From: Rhodobiaceae bacterium
GTDB lineage: Bacteria > Pseudomonadota > Alphaproteobacteria > Parvibaculales > Parvibaculaceae
Direction: 5' to 3'
Length of the DNA stretch: 64,000 nucleotides
NCBI GenBank assembly: GCA_003330885.1
Contig: CP030277.1
Location: 3,522,001-3,586,000, forward strand
Made by a program: the position numbers and the translations under genes. Under the pieces are notes generated by a model. That model was given only the letters and a program-made list of their open reading frames with translations. It was not told where the DNA came from and searched no databases. Position 1 is the first letter of the stretch, and each line of letters opens with the position of its first letter. Below are positions 8,416 to 17,252 of the stretch, in pieces.

Positions 8416-8949
8416 TCAAGAAGCTAGGGTGAACTCCTGGAAAAGCACCCCGCCATCATAGAGCTTCGACAAGGTTAACCGGGCGGAGATTGGCTGGGGG
8501 TGGTGTCCAAACAGCCTCACCCCGGATCCATAGAATACCGGTGCCCGCTTCAATCGCAGCAGATCAATGCGGCCGTGCGATAGGAGCCAACCCGCAAAAT
8601 CGCCCCCACCGCACAGATAGATGGGACCGGGGCTGGTTCGCCTCAGCTCGTCAATCCGGTCGAGCGGAGCACGCCCAACAGTCTCAACCTCTGAATTCTC
8701 CGGAAGAACGATACTTTCTGAAAAAACCAGGGATTGCATGGCCGGATAGGGGTTGGCGCCTGGTGGCAGCCCATGGGCGTAGCCAAACTCATAGGTTCGC
8801 CGCCCCATCAATGCACATGAATAGGTCGCCATCCGTTCAAGATAGTCGTCAGCAACTGGGCCGGAATGGGGAAAAAGAGATACGTCATCGGACGCACCAC
8901 AGATGAAACCGTCCGCCGAAACGGCGACGTCATAAATAATCGGTTGCAT
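8416..8949 (-). CDS. Dihydrofolate-reductase/RibD-C-like reductase family protein
   Basis: ATG at 8949 is chosen because TTTGGAG sits six bases before it; a TTG at 8967 is an alternative. The 177-residue product shows the RibD-C/DHFR-like layout: first strand YDVAVSADGFICG, central ALMGRRTYEFG, a VETVG strand, then PIYLCGGGDFAGWLL (NADPH-binding glycine turn), and a C-terminal PVFYGSGVRLF. Such proteins are stand-alone NADPH-dependent reductases of mostly unknown substrate. It follows the hybrid histidine kinase gene on the same strand, separated by about 150 bp containing a hairpin. Confidence 0.75.
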   Translation of the reverse strand: MQPIIYDVAVSADGFICGASDDVSLFPHSGPVADDYLERMATYSCALMGRRTYEFGYAHGLPPGANPYPAMQSLVFSESIVLPENSEVETVGRAPLDRIDELRRTSPGPIYLCGGGDFAGWLLSHGRIDLLRLKRAPVFYGSGVRLFGHHPQPISARLTLSKLYDGGVLFQEFTLAS

Positions 8950-9056
8950 GAAAGCTCCAAAGATCAAAGTGCCAGAAATGCGGGCCGCCCAGATGCGAGG
9001 CCCGTCTTTGCGAATTTTCTGGTGGTTACTTGATCACTGTCAGAGCACTCCTAAGA

Positions 9057-9081
9057 GAAGCTGCGATTATATCACAGCTTC
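9057..9081. terminator. Stem-loop between kinase gene and DHFR-like gene
   Basis: A perfect 7-bp stem GAAGCTG/CAGCTTC with an 11-nt loop lies just downstream of the histidine kinase stop (9104, minus strand). On the plus strand it is followed by CCTTTTT; on the minus strand the U-tract is poor, so termination of the kinase transcript is plausible but weak. Confidence 0.35.
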
Positions 9082-9103
9082 CCTTTTTGGAAAGGTGTTA
9101 GCT

Positions 9104-11143
9104 CTAGGCCTCGCGAACAGCTTCTTCGGTCCAATAGCGGATTTTGTCGAGTAGCTGATCAATAGCGACAGGTTTGGCGAGATAATCGTTCATGCCCGCA
9201 TCAATACAGCGCTCACGGTCACCAGCCATGGCGCTCGCGGTAATGGCGATGATTGGCACATTGGCAATCTCTCCACCGAGTTTGCGAATGCGTTTGGTCG
9301 CCTCGATGCCATCCATGTGAACCATCTGCACGTCCATGAGCACCAAATCATAAGGAAGCGAACGCGCCGCGCTTACAGCCTCGCGGCCATCGCCAACCGT
9401 ATCCACGGTCACCGGGTGCTTCTCCAGGGCGCTCTGGATAAATTTCAGGTTGGTTGGATTGTCATCTGCAAGGAGAATGCGGCAGCCTGCGCCGTCGCCA
9501 GATGGTCTCTTGGGCGCCGGTGCTTTTTTCTGGACCTTCTTGGGAGCCTTTGCTTTTGCCTTTGTCGGCAGGTTTTCGAAGAACCGGTTGAGCGTATTGA
9601 TCAGGCGTCGCTGGCTTATGGGCTTGGGCGCAATTGCATCAAAGCCCCATTCCTCTGCCTGGCTTGCCGTGGCAATGCCGGAAGACGAGAGAATGAGTTT
9701 CACAGGCTTAACCTCAGCATCATCCTGAAGCTGAGCGGCCAGCTGTACGCCATCCATGCCGGGCATCATATGATCGATAATGATCGTCTCAAACGGTTTG
9801 CCCTTTTCCTGGGCTGCAAGAATGACATCACGGGCGCCGAGGGGGTCGTCGATCGTTTCCACGCGGCACCCATAGGCTGCCAGCATAAGACCGATAACAC
9901 GCAGATTGACCTGGTTGTCGTCTACGACAAGGAGTCGACGTCCGCGCAACGTCTGGGCATCGTCGGAGTCGAGATAGCGCTCATCACCATCATCTGCTTC
10001 TAGGACGATACGGGCCTTGAACGTACTGCCTTCGCCAACCTCGCTCTGAACCTCAAGCGTTCCTTCCATGAGCTCCACAAGGTCGTGGCAGATAGAAAGG
10101 CCGAGGCCGGTGCCGCCAAACTCGCGCGTGGTGGACACGTCGGCTTGCGTGAAACGTTCAAAAAGTTGGGCCTGTTGTTCGGGTGAGATCCCCATGCCTG
10201 TGTCGCTGACACTGAAAAGAATGGCGACCTTATCTCCTGGAAGACGGTCTTCCAGGCGTACCTCAAGGGAAATGCCACCTTCTTCCGTAAACTTGATCGC
10301 ATTGCCAATAAGGTTGACGAGGATCTGCCGGATGCGCCCCTGGTCTCCGATCAGAGAGACGGGGATGTTCGGGTCCACATAGGACGCAATCTCAAGGTCT
10401 TTCGACTGAGCGCGCACGGACATCAAAGCCATGACGCTACGAATGAGCCGTTCAATATTGACTTCGGTTTCGTCCAGGTCGAGCGCGCCGGCTTCAATCT
10501 TCGAGACGTCCAGAACATCGTTCAGGATCGAAAGTAGAGACTCGCCGCTTTCGGCAATGGTCTCGACATAATCCGACTGCCGCTCATCAAGCTCGGTGTC
10601 CTTAATGAGGCTCGCAAACCCCAACACAGCATTAAGCGGTGTGCGGATCTCATGGCTCATATTCGCAAGAAACTGCGACTTGGCGCGCGAGGCGGCCTCC
10701 GCCTCTTTCTTCATGTCTTTAAGCTCTTGCTGGCGCACCAGCTCTTCGGTCATGTCGATAGATGTACCGACCCAACGATCACCACTCACCCGACGGTGCG
10801 TAATGAGGAGGGTGCGCCCATCGGGCATGGCGGTCTTCAGAGGGTCGCCGGCTAGCAGCATATTTACTGCGGCATCTGCGAGCTCATCCAAGTCATCATT
10901 TTCAGAGTATTTTGTGAGGCTGATGAGGGAGGCATGCATCGCATCTTTGAACGTGCCGCCAGCTTCAATGACGTCGTACCAGTCTTTGAAGTCTGTTCGA
11001 GCTTGAGCATTGGCGTAGAGCACGCGGAATTCACTGTCATAGATGGCGAAGCCATCGTCCAGAGCCTCAATGGCTTCCGAAAACAGCGCTTCAATATCGC
11101 TGGCGCTAGAACTGGCGCTGTGTTTTGCAACGGCCTCGACCAT
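9104..11143 (-). CDS. Soluble hybrid sensor histidine kinase with PAS and two receiver domains
   Basis: A 679-residue protein. An N-terminal PAS-like domain (about 20-135, DDGFAIYDSEFRVLYAN) is followed by HisKA with H-box FLANMSHEIRTPLN (phospho-acceptor His164), HATPase (N-box LVNLIGNAIKF near Asn281, G1 DTGMGIS, G2 GGTGLGLSI at 343-351), receiver 1 (LLVVDDN, phospho-Asp457), a Lys/Ala/Pro-rich linker (about 527-550), and receiver 2 (ILLADDN, phospho-Asp604). No membrane segment is seen, so it should sense a cytoplasmic signal. No cognate regulator is adjacent and no Hpt domain is visible, so the output is presumably a separate phosphotransfer protein. GGGGGAG precedes the ATG. Confidence 0.9.
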   Translation of the reverse strand: MVEAVAKHSASSSASDIEALFSEAIEALDDGFAIYDSEFRVLYANAQARTDFKDWYDVIEAGGTFKDAMHASLISLTKYSENDDLDELADAAVNMLLAGDPLKTAMPDGRTLLITHRRVSGDRWVGTSIDMTEELVRQQELKDMKKEAEAASRAKSQFLANMSHEIRTPLNAVLGFASLIKDTELDERQSDYVETIAESGESLLSILNDVLDVSKIEAGALDLDETEVNIERLIRSVMALMSVRAQSKDLEIASYVDPNIPVSLIGDQGRIRQILVNLIGNAIKFTEEGGISLEVRLEDRLPGDKVAILFSVSDTGMGISPEQQAQLFERFTQADVSTTREFGGTGLGLSICHDLVELMEGTLEVQSEVGEGSTFKARIVLEADDGDERYLDSDDAQTLRGRRLLVVDDNQVNLRVIGLMLAAYGCRVETIDDPLGARDVILAAQEKGKPFETIIIDHMMPGMDGVQLAAQLQDDAEVKPVKLILSSSGIATASQAEEWGFDAIAPKPISQRRLINTLNRFFENLPTKAKAKAPKKVQKKAPAPKRPSGDGAGCRILLADDNPTNLKFIQSALEKHPVTVDTVGDGREAVSAARSLPYDLVLMDVQMVHMDGIEATKRIRKLGGEIANVPIIAITASAMAGDRERCIDAGMNDYLAKPVAIDQLLDKIRYWTEEAVREA

Positions 11144-11290
11144 CTCACTCCCCCGAGAATTCAGGGGTGTATTTAGTCAGTACAAGGTTAAAAAAGGTAA
11201 AACCCGGTTTCTATTTGGCCCGTCAAATCGTTCCTGATCCGAGAGAATCTCCAATATTTTCCTATATTCTGTGTTTTGTATGCTCAGGGG

Positions 11291-13279
11291 TCAGAGCAAA
11301 TCCGAGTCTGAGATGATCTCGACCAAAGCAGGGCCGTCGTACGCCAGGGCCTCCTGGATCGCCTGCGCGAGCTCCGCCTTATCTGTCACCTTGACGCCGT
11401 GCCCCCCACAAAGCCGCGCATACGCGGCGAAACTGGGGTTGTGCAGCGTGGTCTGCCAGACCGGCCATTCACCTGCTTTTTGCTCCTTGGAAATCTTTCC
11501 GAGCTCGGAATTGTTAAGCAGGATGTGAGTGATGTTCATGCCGTATTTCACCGCTGTGGTGAATTCCGCCATGTACTGTCCAAATCCACCGTCACCAGAC
11601 ACGGAGACGACTGGACGGCCCGCATATTCAGGGAAATCCTGAACGGCTGCCCAGGCGCCCATGGCGGCCGGAAATGAGAAGCCAATGGACCCCAGATATC
11701 CAGACATGAGGACGTCCTGGTCTGTGCACTCAAAATAGCGCCCGAAAGAGTAGGTGTTGTTCCCCACATCTACCGCGATGACGGCGTTTTCGGGAACAAG
11801 CTCTGTAAGCGAGGCAAAAATGCTGGCCGAGTTTAGGCCATCGCCTCGGTCATCCTGGGCGCGGCTCTTCTTTTCGTCGCGCCAGATTTTCCAGCGTTCG
11901 GCGACCTCGCCAGTCTGGTCGTCTGCGGCAATGGTCTTTGGCAGACCTTTCTCAAAAGCGGCAAGTGCTTGCCCAATGTCGCCAAGGACTGGGCAATCGA
12001 CAGGGTGTGTCTTGCCAAGATGCATGGGATCAAAGTCCACTTGGACAATGGGCTTCGATTTTTCAATGCCCGTATGATCGGAGAATGAACTGCCAAGGGC
12101 GATCAGTAGGTCTGCTTCATTCATGAACCAGCTGGCAATCGGCGTGCCGGAGCGTCCCAAGACACCAGCACCACAGGGATGCTTGTCGGAGATCAGCCCT
12201 TTGGCCTTGAATGTCGTGAGCACTGGCGCATTGAGACGCTCAGCAAAGGCAATGACCGCGTCAGACGCATCGCGAGCACCATAGCCTGCAATGATCACGG
12301 GGCGCTTGGCCTTTGAAATGAGGTCAATTGCCTGGGCAATAGATGCATCTGAAGGCGTCACGGCCATATCACCAAGACGACCGTCCGGGCTCCCGGCTTC
12401 GACACTTTCATCGGCAGGGATCGTCTGCACATCGTCCGGGAAGATGAGATGGGACACGTCTCGATTAACAATCGCGCTGCGACAGGCAAGGGTCATCAGT
12501 TCCGCATGTTTAGACGAGTGCAAAACTGTTTGCGAGAAATGGGCGACGCTCTCAAACGCGGATGCCAGATCGATTTCCTGGAAGGAGCCTGGGCCCAGCA
12601 CCTGGACATTCACTTGTCCCGTCAGCGCGAGTGCAGGGGCCCGGTCGACCTTTGCATCCCAAAGGCCGGTGAGAAGGTTGGTGGCGCCCGGGCCTGCGAT
12701 GGCAAGACAGGCAGCAGGTCTGCCCGAGAGTTTCGCATAGCCTGAGCAAGCAAAGGCGGCAGCGCCCTCATGGCGAATGCCGATATAGCCGAGCTCGCCG
12801 TCCCGCTCTTTCATCCGCAAAGCTTCGGCGACACCAAGATTGGAGTGGCCAACCATGCCGAAGACGCGTTTCACGCCCCAATTGACCATCGTGTCGGCCA
12901 TGACATGCGAGATCGTGCGTGGGCTTTCAGGTTCCGCAGGAACCTCCACGTAAATCCCGTCGTCGCGCACATCGACAGAATACATTTGCTGGCCACTATC
13001 TTCATGCCCACCAGGAGGTTTGCCGGTAAGGGGGTCAAAGTCCCAGCCGTGCCAGGGACAGCGCAGCCAGCATTGTCCGTCAATGCCGTCTTCAATCGAT
13101 CCTTCGCCGAGTGGTCCGCCCTGATGAGGGCAGCGATTGTCCATGGCAGCGTATTGACCCGAAAAGTGTGTCAGCGCGAGAGAGAGCGTTCCGGCCGTGA
13201 CGGTCATCACGCGGCCTTCGGCGAGGTCATCGATTTCAGCCACTTTGACCCAGCTTGTTTCGGTGTTTTCAGCAGTCAT
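11291..13279 (-). CDS. Rieske [2Fe-2S] ferredoxin domain fused to a thiamine-diphosphate enzyme (acetolactate synthase/pyruvate oxidase-like)
   Basis: A 662-residue fusion. Residues 8-114 form a Rieske ferredoxin domain with both cluster ligand boxes, CPHQGG (Cys50, His52) and CPWHGW (Cys74, His77). From about 120 on is a complete ThDP-dependent enzyme: a PYR domain with the catalytic Glu in IRHEGAAAF (Glu171), a central domain (about 310-430) with VIIAGYGAR, and a PP domain with the ThDP/Mg motif GDGGFGQYMAEF...ILLNNSELG near residue 590. Family knowledge suggests decarboxylation of a 2-oxo acid; the Rieske centre could take electrons from the ThDP intermediate, as external acceptors do in pyruvate:quinone oxidases. 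That coupling is inference. It stands alone between the kinase and a divergent lipase. Confidence 0.85.
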   Translation of the reverse strand: MTAENTETSWVKVAEIDDLAEGRVMTVTAGTLSLALTHFSGQYAAMDNRCPHQGGPLGEGSIEDGIDGQCWLRCPWHGWDFDPLTGKPPGGHEDSGQQMYSVDVRDDGIYVEVPAEPESPRTISHVMADTMVNWGVKRVFGMVGHSNLGVAEALRMKERDGELGYIGIRHEGAAAFACSGYAKLSGRPAACLAIAGPGATNLLTGLWDAKVDRAPALALTGQVNVQVLGPGSFQEIDLASAFESVAHFSQTVLHSSKHAELMTLACRSAIVNRDVSHLIFPDDVQTIPADESVEAGSPDGRLGDMAVTPSDASIAQAIDLISKAKRPVIIAGYGARDASDAVIAFAERLNAPVLTTFKAKGLISDKHPCGAGVLGRSGTPIASWFMNEADLLIALGSSFSDHTGIEKSKPIVQVDFDPMHLGKTHPVDCPVLGDIGQALAAFEKGLPKTIAADDQTGEVAERWKIWRDEKKSRAQDDRGDGLNSASIFASLTELVPENAVIAVDVGNNTYSFGRYFECTDQDVLMSGYLGSIGFSFPAAMGAWAAVQDFPEYAGRPVVSVSGDGGFGQYMAEFTTAVKYGMNITHILLNNSELGKISKEQKAGEWPVWQTTLHNPSFAAYARLCGGHGVKVTDKAELAQAIQEALAYDGPALVEIISDSDLL

Positions 13280-13390
13280 GAATGCCTCCCAGCGCTCTTA
13301 TGTCCCCAGACACAATCTGGTGTCTTGTCGGATCATTGGAGGGGATGTCAGTATGACCGTCAAATCACACTTATTTGGGAACGCGTTACT

Positions 13391-14269
13391 TTGACCTACG
13401 ACCACTTCACATTGCCGACATCTCCAAATGATCAGTGTCCGGTGGTTCATCGCTGGCAGGGCGAAGAAACGCCGCGCGCCATTCTCGTGATTGCTCACGG
13501 CATGGGTGAGCACGCGCTGCGTTACGCACGGTTGGCCGAGGCGATGAATGCTGCCGGCTTCGTTGTTTATGCCAATGACCATCGCGGTCACGGCGCAACC
13601 GTGCCTGATGCCTCAAAATTAGGCGAATATGGGGAGGCAGGTTGGCGCGGTCTTGTGGATGACGAAAAGGAAGTAGTTGCACGCGCAAAAAAAGACTTCC
13701 CTGGATTGCCAGTCGTTCTGATGGGGCACTCAATGGGGTCCATGGTGGTGCAGCACCTGCTGACCGAAGCCAGTGAGCTGATCGAAGCGGCTGCGCTGAG
13801 TGGGACCACAGCCGTAGACGTGATGGCTGCCGCAGTGGCTGATCCAGATGCGAATGTTTTTGAAACATTGAACGCTGCGTTCGCGCCGACGCGCACAGAC
13901 TCGGATTGGTTGAGCCGGGATGATGCCGAGGTGGACAAATATGTCGCTGACCCTCTGTGTGGATTTACGGTGTCTGATGCCTCCTCCGCCTCGCTCGGTG
14001 AGGCGGGGATCGCCTATTCAACGCCGGAAGCCATTGGCAGGGTTCGTAAGGACCTGCCACTGTACATTTTCTCCGGTGACCTCGATCCGGTGGGCCTCAA
14101 TGGTGAATTGGTTCGTCTTGTTGCAGAGCGATATCGCGATGCGGGGATTCGAAAATTAGACCTAAAGCTCTACGAAAATGCCCGCCATGAGCTGTTCAAT
14201 GAGACGAATCGTGCGGAGGTGACCTCTGATTTTGTGGCTTGGGCCAAAAAATCTGCCGGGTTAGGCTGA
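13391..14269 (+). CDS. Monoacylglycerol lipase-like alpha/beta hydrolase (Hydrolase_4/S33)
   Basis: The most natural N-terminus begins at a TTG at 13391 (M-T-Y-D-H-F), since no ATG lies in frame near the start; the upstream frame overlaps the Rieske-ThDP gene antisense and was discarded. Motifs: oxyanion loop IAHGMGEHALRYARLA, DHRGHG, nucleophile elbow GHSMGS (Ser about residue 116), catalytic Asp in FSGDLDPVG and His in ENARHELFNE. These are typical of bacterial monoacylglycerol lipases/lysophospholipases. It precedes the DUF3336 patatin gene on the same strand, fitting a lipolysis role. The TTG start and weak RBS are the main uncertainties. Confidence 0.75.
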   Translation: MTYDHFTLPTSPNDQCPVVHRWQGEETPRAILVIAHGMGEHALRYARLAEAMNAAGFVVYANDHRGHGATVPDASKLGEYGEAGWRGLVDDEKEVVARAKKDFPGLPVVLMGHSMGSMVVQHLLTEASELIEAAALSGTTAVDVMAAAVADPDANVFETLNAAFAPTRTDSDWLSRDDAEVDKYVADPLCGFTVSDASSASLGEAGIAYSTPEAIGRVRKDLPLYIFSGDLDPVGLNGELVRLVAERYRDAGIRKLDLKLYENARHELFNETNRAEVTSDFVAWAKKSAGLG

Positions 14270-14487
14270 GAATTCTAATTTCCAGGCCCATCCCTGGTAA
14301 ATCGCAGAAATCTCCCCATTTTTGCTGGGTATTTGGCCCAGAAATCAGGCCGCATGGACGTAAAATGCGCCGTTTGATTAACATATTTGACGCGTAATTT
14401 ACATGATGCGTGCCAATTGGGGCTAGCATGCGCTCTATTCGCACTGCACAATTGTTGCAGATGTAAACAGTCGGAGGCCCATTCCAG

Positions 14488-15954
14488 ATGAAGAACGCGC
14501 AAAAGAGGATGGACGACGCCACCAGTTATGCTGAGTGGAAAGAAGCAGCACATGAACATGATGTGCTTTCGGGCGCCGAAGATTGGAAGCGTCAGGAACA
14601 CACAAGCCGGTATGACTATGCGACGATCCGCGAACGTCTTCGGGAGATCCGCAAAGCCCGCGACACAGGCGATGATCGCGCTCTGCTCTTTGCCTTGAAT
14701 GAGGGCATTCACGGCAACCTGGGCGGCATGGGCAAAGCCTCGCTCTATACACGTTCGAAAGTGGGCACCAAGCGCCTCATCACGGACTATGTAGATGAGG
14801 TGACGCGCTCCCTCATTCACATTTCTAAGGTGCGCTCTAACGTTATTACCAAGGCGGAGAAGCTCGACTTCTTCCACAGAGCGAGCCATTGCTTCGGGCG
14901 GTCTGCCCTGATGCTAAGTGGGGCAGGTGCCCTTGGGCCGTTCCATATCGGTGTGATCAAAACGCTGGCGCAGGAAGGCCTGCTGCCGCGCGTGATTTCC
15001 GGATCAAGTGCGGGCGCTTTGACCGCAGCGGTAATCGGGACCCATTCTGATGAAGAGCTTGTTCCCTTCTTTGAAGCGGACATAGAGCTGGAAGCGACAA
15101 TAGAGGAAGCGCATGTGACCTCCGTGCTGGGGTGGCGTGATCGCATCCAGACAGAGGATCTGCGGGAGATGGTTGAGGCCTGGATACCGGACCTCACCTT
15201 TGCAGAGGCCTTTCAGCTGACCGGTCGCCACATCAATGTTTCTGTAGCACCGACCAAGAAGATGCAGGCATCGCGCCTCTTAAACGCAATCACGTCGCCA
15301 AACGTACTGGTGCGCGAGGCCGTAATGGCATCTTGCGCAGTGCCGGGCGTGTTTCCGCCAGTCATGCTGATGGCGCGCGACGCTGATGGTGAAAAGCAGC
15401 CTTATCTCTCGGACATGCGTTGGATCGATGGGTCCGTCACCGACGATATGCCGGCAAAACGTCTGGCACGTCTCTATGGAGTGAACCACTTCATTGCCAG
15501 CCAGACCAATCCGATCATCCTTTGGACCATTCAAAACCCGAATGGCGAAAGCGGCTTGTTTGGTCACCTTTGGAATCTGGGCAGCAGGGCCACCAAAGAA
15601 TGGTTCCGCGCCACCCGCAATTTCTCTGATCAGATGACGCGCAGCCTGCCAAGTGTGAACTCAGCGCTCAACATGTTCCACTCTGTGGCGCTTCAGGAAT
15701 ACACCGCAGACATCAACATCATCCCGCGTCGCCGTTTCTGGGACCCGCGCAAACTGCTGGCCCCGCTCGACCGCGAAGAGATGGAGTATCTGATCGCGGA
15801 AGGCGAGGCTGCGACCTGGCCCCAGGTTGAGATGATCCGCAATTGCAGCATGATCAGCCACACGCTGGACAATCTGCTTGAGGAAATCGAAGGCGACGTG
15901 GTTGGCCTCTATCGGCCAACGGCCACCCCTGTCGGCACCAAAGCAGTCGCTTAA
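14488..15954 (+). CDS. Patatin-like phospholipase/triacylglycerol lipase with DUF3336
   Basis: 488 residues. The N-terminal about 130 residues resemble DUF3336 (RYDYATIRERLREIRKARD...HGNLGGMG). It is followed by a patatin domain with the glycine-rich oxyanion segment LMLSGAGALGPFHIG, nucleophile elbow GSSAG (Ser174) and the dyad Asp in RWIDGS (Asp314). The DUF3336+patatin architecture is that of yeast Tgl3/4/5 and plant SDP1 triacylglycerol lipases, so attack on storage triacylglycerol is a fair inference. No signal peptide, so it should be cytoplasmic or lipid-droplet-associated. Neighbours (MAG-lipase-like before, WS/DGAT-PlsB-PlsC after) support neutral-lipid turnover. Confidence 0.85.
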   Translation: MKNAQKRMDDATSYAEWKEAAHEHDVLSGAEDWKRQEHTSRYDYATIRERLREIRKARDTGDDRALLFALNEGIHGNLGGMGKASLYTRSKVGTKRLITDYVDEVTRSLIHISKVRSNVITKAEKLDFFHRASHCFGRSALMLSGAGALGPFHIGVIKTLAQEGLLPRVISGSSAGALTAAVIGTHSDEELVPFFEADIELEATIEEAHVTSVLGWRDRIQTEDLREMVEAWIPDLTFAEAFQLTGRHINVSVAPTKKMQASRLLNAITSPNVLVREAVMASCAVPGVFPPVMLMARDADGEKQPYLSDMRWIDGSVTDDMPAKRLARLYGVNHFIASQTNPIILWTIQNPNGESGLFGHLWNLGSRATKEWFRATRNFSDQMTRSLPSVNSALNMFHSVALQEYTADINIIPRRRFWDPRKLLAPLDREEMEYLIAEGEAATWPQVEMIRNCSMISHTLDNLLEEIEGDVVGLYRPTATPVGTKAVA

Positions 15955-15965
15955 CTTGCTTTGAG

Positions 15966-17009
15966 TTAGCCGGGATCTGCTTCTGAACCAGCGGCCATTC
16001 TGAGCAAACCTCGGAAGGCTCGTTGAGGCGTCGCGCCATTCTGCACCACGTTGAAGACTTCTTCGGCGATCGGCATGGTGACGCCGGCTTCCTCGGCAAT
16101 CTTCATCACCACCGGCGCACTCTTTACGCCTTCGGCGACCATGTGCATCTCGTCGATAATCTGCTCAAGCGATTGGCCCTTACCGAGTTTTTCCCCGACA
16201 TGACGGTTCCGGCTTTGCGGACTGGTGCAAGTCGCAACAAGATCTCCCATGCCTGCAAGGCCTGCAAAGGTCTCAGCCCGTCCGCCGAGCGCTTCCCCAA
16301 GTCGGGTAAGTTCTGCGAGGCCGCGGGTGATGACGGCGGCGCGGGTATTGTCGCCTGCGCCCAATCCATCGCCCATGCCCACGGCAATCGCGATGATATT
16401 CTTTAAGGCGCCGCCCAGTTCGCAACCGATCAGGTCATTATTGGTGTAGACACGGAAGAGACCGGACTGAAATACCGATCGAAGAGAGTTACAGACGGTT
16501 TCGTCTTCCATGGCGAGCACACTTGCCGCTGCAGACCCTGCCATAATCTCGCGCGCGAGGTTGGGTCCGGTAAGCACACCTGGTGGGTGACCGGGCAGGA
16601 CCTCGGAAATGATCTGGGTCATGCGCAGCGACGTGCCTTGTTCGAGTCCCTTGGAGAGACTGATTACCGGTACCCAAGGGCGGATGAACGGCTTCGCGTC
16701 TTCCAGCACTTTTCTGAATTGTTGGGAGGGTATGCCCATCACGATGACGTCAGCATCTGACACGGCTTCTTCCAATGACGTGGTGGCGCTCAACGTTTCC
16801 GGTAGTTTGGCGTCGGGCAGATATTTCCGGTTGGTATTGAGAACATTGACCTCGGTGGCGGCATCAGGGTTCCGCAGCCAGAGCTTGGTCTCTGCATTGC
16901 GGGCGACAAGCGCGGCAACGGTTGTGCCCCAGGACCCGCCCCCTAGCACGCTGACTTTGAGATGCATCGGGTTATTGCGCTCTTGGCGATTGCGGATCTG
17001 GTCGTTCAT
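15966..17009 (-). CDS. gpsA: NAD(P)-dependent glycerol-3-phosphate dehydrogenase
   Basis: The N-terminal Rossmann motif VSVLGGGSWGTTVAALVARN is followed by NTNRKYLP, VISLSKGLE, GPNLAREI, and the catalytic Lys region GGALKNIIAIAVGMGDGLG with GDNTRAA and GLAGMGDLVATCTSPQSRN, all standard for GpsA. It reduces dihydroxyacetone phosphate to sn-glycerol-3-phosphate for phospholipid and triacylglycerol synthesis. The start at 17009 is preferred for the AAAGGGAG about ten bases upstream; an in-frame ATG at 16967 gives the more usual family N-terminus. It is convergent with the patatin gene and divergent from the WS/DGAT-PlsB-PlsC genes that use its product. Confidence 0.93.
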   Translation of the reverse strand: MNDQIRNRQERNNPMHLKVSVLGGGSWGTTVAALVARNAETKLWLRNPDAATEVNVLNTNRKYLPDAKLPETLSATTSLEEAVSDADVIVMGIPSQQFRKVLEDAKPFIRPWVPVISLSKGLEQGTSLRMTQIISEVLPGHPPGVLTGPNLAREIMAGSAAASVLAMEDETVCNSLRSVFQSGLFRVYTNNDLIGCELGGALKNIIAIAVGMGDGLGAGDNTRAAVITRGLAELTRLGEALGGRAETFAGLAGMGDLVATCTSPQSRNRHVGEKLGKGQSLEQIIDEMHMVAEGVKSAPVVMKIAEEAGVTMPIAEEVFNVVQNGATPQRAFRGLLRMAAGSEADPG

Positions 17010-17252
17010 ATGGATGGCGTCTCCCTTTACCAACTTGTTTTTAAGGATGTTAAGCGTAAGTCACAGGCTCTGCCAACCGAGGTAAGGCGGTCGGGGGCGG
17101 AAAAATGTCGTAAATACGGGAAGTTGCACTGGCATAAGGTAAGTCTCTCTGTGTACGATCAAAGGCAAGACGGGCAAGCGATTGACGAATTGTCAGTTGT
17201 GGGGAGCTGATCTTGCTGGGGACGACAAGAACACGCCTGAAGGAAGGGCTCC

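Noticed and set aside
13331-13358. Possible fourth RpoE-type promoter before the Rieske-ThDP gene
   Set aside because: A TGATCC is present on the minus strand, but 16 bases later the sequence is GTGT instead of CGTA.
12770-13390. Upstream extension of the MAG-lipase-like gene
   Set aside because: The extra 200 residues are antisense to the Rieske-ThDP gene and would cross the divergent promoter region; the family N-terminus begins at 13391.
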